Positions 10,801 to 20,300 of a stretch of DNA of 64,000 nt are shown here, in pieces. The DNA lies in the NCBI RefSeq assembly GCF_021206925.1, contig NZ_JAJPRF010000002.1, positions 310,001 through 374,000 on the forward strand, written 5' to 3'. Origin of the DNA: Rhodoflexus caldus (GTDB taxonomy: Bacteria > Bacteroidota > Bacteroidia > Cytophagales > Thermoflexibacteraceae). The notes under the pieces are model-generated. The model ran no database searches, was not told the DNA's origin, and worked only from the letters and a program-made list of their open reading frames with translations. The position numbers and the translations under genes were made by a program. Positions within the stretch are counted from its first letter, which is position 1, and each line of letters opens with the position of its first letter.

Positions 10801-11274
10801 CAGGGCAATATACGGCAGTACGAAGTGCAGGCGCAAATCATTGGCAGCGAAAACCTTGTGATTCAAACTTTTACTGCCGAGGAGAACTTCGCATTACCCG
10901 CCGAGTTGATGCAAGCTAATATTCGCTTTCGGGTGCGGGCATGGGGCTACCACAACAACGCGGGGCCTTTTACCGAATGGCTGAACCGCCCTTCGGAAGT
11001 TGTGGCCAATTTACCCGATGTCATTTCAGTACCCCAAATGTTAAAATTATTTCCCAACCCCGCATTGGCATATATTTTTCTGCAATGGCAAAGTATGCCC
11101 GGCGCACAAGTCAGGATAACAGACAATTTGGGCAGAGTTTTGCAGGAATGGCAATTACAGGATGCGACAGGCATACAGCGCATTGATATACAAAGTCTTA
11201 GTGCAGGTGTGTATCATATGCAAACCCTTTATGCAGGTCAGCGATATGTACATAGCTTTGTGGTTATAAAATAG
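4879..11274 (+). CDS. Secreted subtilisin-like serine protease with cadherin-like repeats and T9SS sorting domain
   Basis: A 2131-residue exported protein. A signal peptide (residues 1-21, ending LLPLFAQ) precedes a pro-region and an S8 protease domain (about 210-510) with a complete triad: Asp235 in GVWDGS, His266 in HATHVSG, Ser443 in SGTSMAAPH. FAAGNNG supplies the oxyanion-site Asn. A beta-sandwich follows (about 520-640), then an FN3 domain (about 735-810), a CARDB-like domain (about 830-930), and alternating repeats from about 1208 to 1950. These include two copies of an IADVTT-ED-VSVPV module and five copies of a cadherin-like module with PVND and ASDGTDF signatures. Residues about 2050-2131 form a type A T9SS C-terminal domain (LKLFPNPA to SFVVIK), so it should be secreted across the outer membrane and probably surface-attached. 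It is likely cotranscribed with the giant gene 79 bases downstream. Confidence 0.9.
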   Translation: MSRKLTLLLLLLTVLLPLFAQNMDEAARERTAFPPDFWQSKQGIAYIRKNAHKNKITLLVRFRQELTAAQHYLLETYGGEKIGYRGNGSYLMRFPAEVLAKVQALPFVAEIVDFDALSKAAPEFWEAVPAEAKQSKSEVWIDVLTVPQSTREDIENNLPAGAQLLHYYPDFQLARINIAKKNTRKLLEKPWVLWVDYVMPDELNNQFGVTTTRAGSLQFHLPQLTGKGVNVGVWDGSAWIGPHVDFVNRTSQEEPLMGEPFSWREHATHVSGTLASAGLRFIYGRGIAPEAKLFNYNIVSTGTAEGYIPFKMLKAAEQHGIVITQNSYGPSHTCSSGGILYSTTNRSQDLVANAFPELLHVFAAGNNGGACGGYYNTVNGAKNIISVASLNAADQRMWLAFMQSAGGPTHDGRLQPHIAAPGVDIFSTTPDHFYASSGWSGTSMAAPHVSGIAALLYQRYRELNGGQTPAAALIRAVLLNGANDLGNPGPDYVFGYGKVNAVNAAAAITENRFLTNSVAQSQTNTHYINVPSGSRELKVMLSWNDPAALPGASPSLVNNLNLQAKSPSGTVVLPLVLNPAAPANVAVQGVDNRNNNEQVVVSLPEPGMWEITVTGATIAMGSEQSYALTWQSEGEFLALRNPTTTERDISTVHWDSRGVPGNVTVEFFDGSSWTTLGSVPASQGRFNWTPPAIVTDNARIRISATGESGALLSETSPPLLFLGVPNITPNPNITPYTAGNNSLTFSWSAALGADAYEILWLNLQKGAWEVIATVPPTTTTYTVTGLENGVRHWLSVRTRNNTLNASGIFAYAGFGTPTGAGASQDIELAQVTHQIPTGGCLAPMQPLQVLITLRNKGTNPIPVGTVIPVSYRINNGTWVSEDFTLSAELAVNQMVAYTFTQTFTPLATGEVSIEAQNSWAADLIFTNNSRTTTVQIPPAPLPIVSAMPGLSSCTVPTLVRIDNIPDDGYQLGAIAFGTEDMSGATEITISDDGVSGAVPIGFPFRFYNNSFENVYISAEGFITFRSIDFDYINFLQRAIPNTLLVNDFIALAWNNMSFVAGSKIRYQTFGTAPQRKFVVEFLDMAQKNDNSKRLSGQIMLYESFNRIELHIARLDASPLASIIAGIENREGTIGFALPNMNNQSIAGDIINQAWAFTPVVNNFTWLDNSSTSTVRLFTAAGTYRFRYERNGCVIEQDVDVCNNADVPAIASIADVTTPEDVAVSVPVAITYGTLSETLLTITQTGDNPSLIPDTNLVWVGTGASRQLQITPLPNQNGVAQITVTATDGINTAARTFQVTVTPVNDPPIVSTFSLDLFENSLRYFNTTMFTTRYSDVEGSPMASVKIVTLPANGQLLFNGTPIITGTIIPAAQLPLLAYKPNLHFWGTDSFQWVASDGTDFADVPALVNLRISKRPELILPVPTIDAIADVTTQEDTPVSVPVRINYGDLSDELLTIQVFADDYTLLPVSSFRWTGSNTTRRLIITPAANRFGSTQVTIVVSNGRNGTVKKFNIHVQPVNDAPVIASSVIRVKSGRDFAFTAAFFDSLYRDIENEPLAQVRITQLPRNGRLRIGERPITDAPVVLSRDLTGRLIYEPSQGFTGDDGFEWQASDGTDFSNMAHVRVQVWNTPPQASTFTKRIHWRQTLSLSYADWLAAFTDPDGDLPAAVQLTGDVQPRQWQYNNRPIVAGMSLPLDRSTVIAFRPERATGTLRLFWNVSDGTTWADNFAELNIIVRNTPPSIQDFNLEGTGDIRFAARSFEAAYADADNDPMETVRITALPQFGQLLWQGLPLSEPVTLAITQLNELRYIPRNTAQPQPDRIGWQASDGVDVSNAAVIHLNIQPVMLPQVSSFSREVTENQAYSFSSADFASNYNYRNEQPEFIRILSLPAYGTLRIGSTPVTAGNTYTMREAAQLSYQPFREFIGTDGFLFTAGVGAVTATTPAMVTLQVHLAPISAPQNLRFAVNRLSWQQPLQGNIRQYEVQAQIIGSENLVIQTFTAEENFALPAELMQANIRFRVRAWGYHNNAGPFTEWLNRPSEVVANLPDVISVPQMLKLFPNPALAYIFLQWQSMPGAQVRITDNLGRVLQEWQLQDATGIQRIDIQSLSAGVYHMQTLYAGQRYVHSFVVIK

Positions 11275-11353
11275 CTGTACCTGCTTTGCCTTTTGTTTTT
11301 ACAGCGTGCCGAATCGTTTTTTGGGGCGCGCTTATGATATTATTGCACTTGAT

Positions 11354-14300
11354 ATGACAGCAAATCTACGCTACCTACTATTACTACTTGCTTTCTTTAC
11401 GGTTGCAACCTCTGAACTTTTTGCGCAGCCGCAACCGGACGGCACCCGCGGCATATATTTCAACGGCAGCACTTTTGTGCAAGTGCCGAACGATGCCAGC
11501 CTGAACCTAACCAACAATTTTACCATTGAAGCATGGGTAAAGTTGAGTGAAATACCGACGGGCTCTTCCGCACAAACCATCGTGAGCAAACGCGCCACCT
11601 CTTTGGGCGGTTATCAGTTCGGTATTACCGATGGCGGAAAACTTCGCCTGTCGCTGCCGGGGACGGCTGTACACATTACTCTCAATAACTACATCACCGA
11701 TGTTAATCGCTGGTATCATGTGGCTGTGTCTTTCAGCAACATCATTAACGGTGTAAGGTTTTTTGTAAATGGCGCACCGGTAGAGCAACTTGACGGAACG
11801 GGGCTTCCCGGCATAGCAACCGACCCTATGCGCATAGGAGCGGACAATATTGGTTCAGGGAGTGATTTTTTTCTCGGACAGATGGACGGGGTGCGGATTT
11901 CAAGCTTTGTTCGCTATATCATCGGGTTTACTCCGCCTGTGAATCCGGCACCGGATATTAATACAGTAGCAGTTTACAACTTTGACGAAACGGCGGGACA
12001 AACCGTTACAGACCAAAGCATATTAGCCAACAACGGATGGTTAGGCACAAGTGCCGCACCGGAAACAAGCGATGCTATCAGGGCTATTCGCACCATCAAT
12101 ACCAACGACAGCGGCACAGGCAGCCTTCGACAGGCAGTATTGGACGCCAATTTTGATACAGATATCAACTTTCTGGATTTCAGCATTCCAAGCCCTGCAC
12201 CGTGGGTGATTAACTTGACAAGCAATCTGCCATCTATCAACTCGCGGGTTATTGTGGATGGCACATCGCAGTTAGGCTGGTCGGAGACTTCATTGGTAGA
12301 ATTAAACGGTGCGGGAATTTCCGTAGCTGATGCTTTGGGCTTTACTCTCGCGGCAGGTAGCGCATCAAGCGAAATTTACGGAATGGAGATTTACGGCTTT
12401 ACGGCCGGGGCAGACGCGGCAGGCATCAGAATAGGAGCATCGGCCGATAACTGTATCATTGGGGCGGTGGATAAAAGAAACGTACTCCGAGATAATTTAT
12501 CGGGTATCAACATTTTCGGCAGCATTACGGGGGGCACCATCGCACATAATTACATCGGACTTGATAACACGGGCAGCAGTGCACAAGCCAATACCAACGG
12601 CATTTTGATATCGCCTTCCTTAACAGTATCGGGTTTACAGATACTCAATAACGTAATTTCTGCCAATACCAACAATAACATTCGCGCCGTATCGGGCAAC
12701 AACCTGATTATCAGGGGTAATAAAATTGGCACAAATGCAGCAGGCACAAGTGCTGCTTTTACACAAAATATCGGGATTTTTCTCGGAGGTACTACACTCA
12801 ATGCAACCATAGGCGGTACGGCACCGACAGAAACCAATATCATTGGCGGGCACAACGGGCAGGGCATCCAATTGCTCGGCGGCGATAATCATACCGTTAC
12901 GGGCAATCGGATTGGTACAGACCTTGGCGGCACAGCCAACTTTGGCAACGGCACCGGTATAGAAATTACTTTCAGTTCAACGGGAAACACCATCGGCTCG
13001 GCGGTGGCAGGCCAAGAAAACATCATTGCATTCAACGGCTTTGGCATCAACATCACCAACACAGGAGCGAATAACAACAACCGCATTACGCGAAACTCAT
13101 TCTATTGCAACACAGGAGCAGCCATACGATTAGAAGGAGCCGGTTCAAATATCAACAAAACAGCACCTGTCATAACTTCTGCCAGTACAACAACCGTTTC
13201 GGGAACGGCAGCTGCCAACGATATTATTGAAATATTCAGAGATAACGCAACCGTTTGCGGTTTTGCCAATCAGGGGCGCGTTTATGTGGCAACCGTAACG
13301 GCAGATGCAGGCGGCAACTGGACTTACACAGGTTCATTTCCTGCGGGCAGCCGCATTACCGCAACCGCTACGGATGCAGCTAACAACACTTCGTCATTTT
13401 CAACAGCTTTTGCATTGCCCGCACCTTACACTACTATGGGCAGTGTGGTTTGGAATGTGAATGGCAACTGGTCGTTGGACGATGGCGTAACCGATTGCGG
13501 ATGCAATCCTGCGGGACAAAACAATGTAACCGTCATCCTCCGCCATTTAGCAACCGTATCTAACGCGGGAGATATTGGTGTTAATAACACCATTGAACTG
13601 CAAGACAATGCCGAGTTATTCTTACAGGTTGAACCGACCAATCAAATTGCCGAAATCAGAACATCGGGTGCCATAACATCTGTGGCCAATTTGCGATTTG
13701 ACTATGTGCCTGTGAGCAACAACGTAGTAGCACTCAACAATTTGGATAATACTAACCCGCTTGTGACCGTTATTTTCGGTGGCGGTGATGGTGCCATTCC
13801 TGCAAGGTTGGGAACAGAACTAACACCGAAGCCTTACCCTTCGGTAGTTATCTTATCGGGCAATAAAACCATGCAATTTCCTGCCGGGGTTGGTAATTAC
13901 TTCATCAATGGAAACTTTTTCCTGAGTGGAGGCGCTTCATTAAGTTTTGATGCAGCCACTGCCGGTAATACACTGGAAATCAACGGTTCGCTTGCTACGG
14001 TAACAGGTGGCGCTACATTGAACGCCAACGACACAGAGGTTAAACTGATTATCAACTACACACTGCGCAACAGCGGCGGCACCGTCAATGGCTCTGTGGC
14101 AGGTTTGGAATTTTCAAACATTTCTACCGCCAACTATCAGCATGACACAAACGGTGGAAATATTCCGCTTGCCAATTGGGGATTAAACTCTTTCTGTAAT
14201 GTTACGGGCGTAACAAACGTTATGCCCGGCGGTTGGGCGGGACAGACCTTCGGCAATTTGATATGGAACTGTGGCAATCAGAGTACCTATCTGGCTTTTA

Positions 14301-17300
14301 ATGCCGATTTTGAGGTGGCGGGTACGTTCAGCGTTATTACTACGCGCAACCCCTCGTTCCCGTTAGGACTTTCAGTAGCAAGTACAGGCAGCTACACAAT
14401 GAAAGTCAAAAACTTTGAAATGACTGCTCCAATCAACGATGCCAACTTTTACCCGTATGGTGGGGTGAATCCGGCAGATGTGGGGACGCTGGAAATCACA
14501 GGAGATTGCTCAATAACAGGCGGCGGCACGGGCGTATTAAGCAATATCGGTACAAGTCGCCTGCTATTTACGGGAAACACCAACAGCCTGTTGAGTTTCA
14601 ACCCGGGGCTGACTTTTAACGGTGATGCAAGATGGGTATTTGAAGTGGATAAATCAGGCGGTGCAACAGTTGCTACCGCAAGTGATGTATCTGTTACGGT
14701 CAGCGGGTTTGGCACACCTGCCTCTTTCCTGCGACTGACCAACGGCATTTTCAATATTGACAATAACCATTCGGTAAATGTCAGCAATATTGAAGGCAGC
14801 GTCGGCATTCTGCAAATGAGCACGAACAGCCGATTGTTTCTGGAACAACACAATCCTTCGTTCAGCAACACGTTCAACGGCACAGTTAGTCTTGACCCTA
14901 CCAGCCGCATTTTTTATCGTTCGGCCAATGAGCAGCGCATTTTTGTGCCGTCTTCGGGCAACTATGCCAACATCACATTAGATGGTGAAAATAACTCCAC
15001 ACCCGTCAGCAAAAACATAGACGGCAACATACAGGCAGCTTCTGTTGATATTATCAACAATGCCAACCTGAATTTTGAAGCCTCAACCGATGTACTGGTG
15101 CGCATCAATGGTGCTTTGACCAATACCCTTGGCCAAAGCACCATTACGCATAACATGGCAGGCTACAACCATACGCTGGAATTGCGGGGAACGGTCAATC
15201 AAGCAGATAATTTTGTTGTAACAGGTGCCGGTAACAGCAGCCATGTTATTTACGGCAGAACCGATGACCAACAAGTTTTTGCCTCACCTAATTATGTAGA
15301 ACTTACCATTGACGGCGGCGGCACAAAAACACTGCAAGGCACCAGCGAAGTGGCCTACAAACTCAACTTGACCAATGGCAAACTACAATTAGGTACATTT
15401 GACCTTACCTATAACGGCACTCCCGCGAACCTTTCGGCAAGCAGTGCGGGATGGGTTGCTACCAACGGTTCAGGTAGATTTGTTCAGGGGGCAGCAGGAA
15501 GCAACTTGTTATTCCCCGTTGGCAGCGATGTAGCCTATCAGCCCGTGCGCTTGGCAACCGCTGTTGCCGGTTCTTCTGCACGCTTTGGCAACTCTACCCC
15601 CGGCCTTCCTGTCGGAAGCGTCGGCTCGTGGTTCATTGATAACCTGACAACCGATACAGACGTACTGATTGAAAATCCGCAGGGCGGTTCCATCATCTGG
15701 AACTTATCGGAGATTGGCCGCTACACAACTGCGTGGAATACACTTACTACCGCCTACCCTTCAACGAATGTGTATCAGGCTTTCTTGCCATCCACAGGCA
15801 CAGTGCAGGAATTGGCAGTGATTGCATCAACGCCCGTAATACCTACACAACCCATAGGCAACAGAGGGCTGTACTTTGACGGTGCAGATGATTACATCAG
15901 TGCCGCCCCCATCGTTCTTTCCAACATGACCATGTCGGCATGGATTAAACCTGCTGCATGGGGCGGCGGTATTGTTTCAACCTTGGGAGAAAACGGAAGC
16001 GGCAATAACGGCTTTGCATTAGAAGTGGCAACCGATGGTCAGGTGGTTTTCAGTTTTGGAGAAGACGGCAACCGCGACTGGATATTTTCAGGTTTGACCA
16101 ATGTTGTACCTGTCAATCAGTGGAGTCATGTTGCGGGCACCTACGAAGCGGCAACCAATACCATGCGCCTGTTCGTGAATGGCGTAGAAGTTGCTAACGG
16201 TCTTTCATTTCGCACCGCAGGCACTCGCATTGTCAGCATTGGCTCTGTTTTTACTTGGGGCTGGCGTTTCAACGGACAAATTGATGAGGTGCGCATTTTT
16301 GACACCGCACTTAATACCCCGCAAATTCAGGTAAACATGGGCAGCGCCGCGGTGAACGGGGCAGCGGCATTCTGGCGATTTGAGGAAGGCACAGGCAGCA
16401 CTACCGCCGATGCAAGCCCGAACAGCAACACGGCTTCGCTGCCCGCAGCCCCTGAAAATCCCCTCTGGGCACTGCGCGTCATCAATACCGATGCGGCGGG
16501 CGCAGGCAGTTTCCGTCAGGTTATCACAGAGGCCAATACGCTTGCAGGACGCAACTACATAGATTTCAGCATCCCCGATACCGACCCCAATTATAGCACA
16601 GGTGTATGGACGATTCAATCCTCCGTTGGTGTGCCTGACAACGTGCTTGACGGCAGCATCATTGACGGCTACTCTGCTTTCGGCTCTGCACCGGCCACAA
16701 CAGGCACGCCTGCAACCATCGTTATACAGTTGCAACAGCCTACCGCAGGCAACACCTTACAACTGGCCGGTACGCAACCTGTAACGGTCAGGGGCTTGTC
16801 CATTGCTCAAAGCGTATCTAACGGTTTGGCTGCCTTGTGGCTTTCGGGCACGGCAGGACATATTGTGCAAGGCAATCACATCGGCGTAAATGCAGCAGGC
16901 AATGTGCCGTTCCCTGCTGCAACCAGTGGGAGCCTTGTGATACAATCAAGCGCGAACAATATAGTAGGCGGAATTGCACCCGCAGCCCGCAATATAATCA
17001 GCGGTGCAGACAACTACGGCATCCGCATAGACGGGTTTACCCCGTCAGCCAATAACCAGATTTTGGGCAATTATATCGGCGTAGCTGCCGATGGCACAAC
17101 GCCTTTACCCAACGGCAACAGCGGCATCTTTATTAATTCCGCTGCCACAAACAACCTAATCGGCAACGGCGCTCCCACCGGAAGAAACATTATTGCCAAT
17201 AATATCGGATGGGGTGTAGAAATTACAGGAGTAAGCGTGAACAATACCGTCAGCAACAATCACATCTACGCCAACGTTGCAGGCGGCATTTTGGTACAGG

Positions 17301-20300
17301 CAGGTTCTAACAACGACAAAGCAGCACCCGTACTTACTACCTTCTCCCCTACGCAGTTATCGGGTACATGCGTAGCAGGTGATATTGTAGAGGTATTTTC
17401 CGACAGCCCGCAAACAGGCACAACCAATCAGGGGCGGCAGTTTTTGGGGCAAGCAACTGTTGTAGGTACAACATGGACGCTGAACGGCACTTTTACGGCA
17501 GGAACGCGCTACACGGCAACAGCCACAGATGCAACAGGCAGCACTTCTCCTTTCTCGGCAGCACTACCCTTTGATTTTACCACCGCACAGTCGGGCAACT
17601 GGAACGACCCTGCCACATGGGCAGGAGGGAATGTTCCGCCTGCGGGTTCCAATATCACGATTGTAAACAGCCACACCGTTACGGCCGATGTCAATGTCAA
17701 TATCAACAGCCTCATTATTGAGCCCAATGCAGCACTGAATATGAGCAACTTCGCGCTGACCATACCTGCCGTATCTTTGGGCGGTACATTGGACTTGGGC
17801 ACAGGTGCGCATACGCTGAGTGCAGTTACCGACAACGGCGGAGCGGGGCAACTTATCGCCAATGACAATGCCACTGCCGCAGTCATCGGGTCGCTTACAG
17901 GCGATTTTTTTGATGTGGCGGGAAATACCGTCGTTTTTGCAGGTTCGGGCAGCTACACGCTTCCGATTCGCAACTATCCTACATTAAAAGTAACAGGCAC
18001 GGGTATCCGAACCGTGCCTACGGGCAGCCCGATTGTCGTATCGGGGCACATTGTCAATAATGCAAGCGGCGCGGAGCTCAATATCAATGCAGAGGTTACG
18101 TTGCCCATTACAGGCCTTTTACCGCATCTGATACAAGGCACAAGCGGCAACACCCTCAGATTCAACAACAGCCTTACGGCTTTGGGCGATGTACAGGTTA
18201 CAGGCAATGCCAACTGCGAAGTCAATGGTGTGCTGACCGTTACGGGAGGCTTATTTGAAAATCAGAATCCGCTGTTCAGCATCGGTACGGGAGGCGATAT
18301 TACAGGCACCGGCACTTTCCGCAATTTGGCTACCGTGCTTTATCAATCGGCCAATACACCTTCCGTCAGTACGCTGAATGTCTCCACTGTTCCCAACCGT
18401 TTTATTTATGCCAACGGAACAGCCGCAGTAGCTGCCGTTAATTACGATGTATTGGCCATCAGAGGCAACCGTTTGAGCAATGCGGGCATTATTAGCGCCA
18501 ATGCGATAGAATTGGACAATGCCGCCACCGCTACTGAATGGACGCTCAACAACGGCTCAACTGTCGTCATTAACGGCAATCTGACATTGGACAATGCCAA
18601 TGGCGCAATACTTGATTTAGGAACGGGCAATGCAACCGTAGTGGTAAACGGCAACTTGCTGGGTGCTGCCGCCAACTCCGAAATACGCAGCTTCCCGGGA
18701 ACGGGCAATGCACACTTGCTCGAGTTGAAAGGCGCAATCAACACGGTAGCCCTTTACGATGCTTCGGGCGATGCTACCGTCCGCTACAACGGTGCCAATC
18801 AGCAGGTGTTTGGCTCATTTGACTACATGTTCGTGGAAATTACGGGCGGCGGAGTTAAATCTTTGCAGGATGAAGCAAGCATTAACGGGCAGCTGCGTTT
18901 GCTCAACGGCAGGCTGCAACTCAACAACCACAACCTGACGCTCGCCAACCCGATTGTAGCCGACCAACTCACGGGCATATTTGCCAACAGTTGGATACAA
19001 ACCAACGGCAGCGGCAGGCTGATTCGTCAGGGTGCGGGTGCGAATGTGGTGTTCCCCGTGGGAGATGCTACGGCAGCGCGTCCCGTAACCGTGGCTACTA
19101 CCGCAACAGGCAATACAGAAGTTGCATTTACCAACACCATCAGCCCGACTGTTACGGCCGCCAATATCGCGGCAGGCATGTGGAGCATCAACTCGCCTGC
19201 CATTGCAACCAATCTGACCTTTGCCGGTGTTGGCGGAACGGCTAATAGTACTTCTGAAATTTACAGTTCCAACAGCCCGTGGGTGTTAGTGCCTACGCTG
19301 CCTGCAAGGCCGCCCTATACCACGGCAAGCCCTGTAACATTCAGCGGCACATCGCAAAACTTTACCGTATTTTCCAATGCCTGTATAACGCCTGTCATTA
19401 GCGCGGTGCAGGACGAAAGCGCTTTCCTTTGCTCGCCAACTTTGGGAAGAGTTACCATCCGCCTGCAAGAAGCCTCTGTTACCACAGGTGCGCTGTACGA
19501 TATAGACCTCAACGGCGACGGCATTTGGGAGCGCACCAATGTTTTGCCGTTGAACACCTCTGTATTGTTGGCGGATAACTTGGCAGCAGGAACCGTTATT
19601 AATAACCCAAGGGTACGGGTTGCGGGTTCAAGCTGTGTTTCCGCCCCCTTCCCTTTCAATCTGACCATCAGCAGCAAAAAGCCTGTCATTCTGGCTGCGG
19701 AAATTACCCGCCCTATCTCATGCGCCACCTCCGATGGCAAACTATTGCTGCGCATTCGCAACGGTGTTGTCAATGGGTTTTATCACGTAGATTTGAACAA
19801 CGACGGTATCAACGAATTCAGCAACCTGCGCCTCCGAAGCGACAGCACTATTTCAGTAGAAGGAATCGCTGAAAAAACACCGCTGCCTGCCGTTAAGGTA
19901 ACTTATGCCATCAGCAGTTGCGCATCAGAGGCGTTGCCGCTGAGCCAAGTAATGCCCGATGCCATCCGCCCTGCGGTGAATTTAGCCGTAACAGGTGAAA
20001 CGGAAGCCGACCCCGACGAAATCATCGCTATTCGCGTACAAGACATTCAGGCAGGAGTCAGCTATCGCCTGATGCGCGACACCGTACAGATAGGACAACC
20101 GCAAAGCGGCACGGCCGGAGCTACCCTTACTTTCAATACCGAACCACTCCTCCGCAACTCTGTCTATCACATCCTTGCCAAAAAAATTGACTCGGGTTGT
20201 GAGGTTGAGCTGGAACAGAAAATCAGTATTCGGGTGTATCACGAAGTAACCGATTCGCTCACATTGGTGGCACTTTACAACAGCGCCAACGGTGCAAACT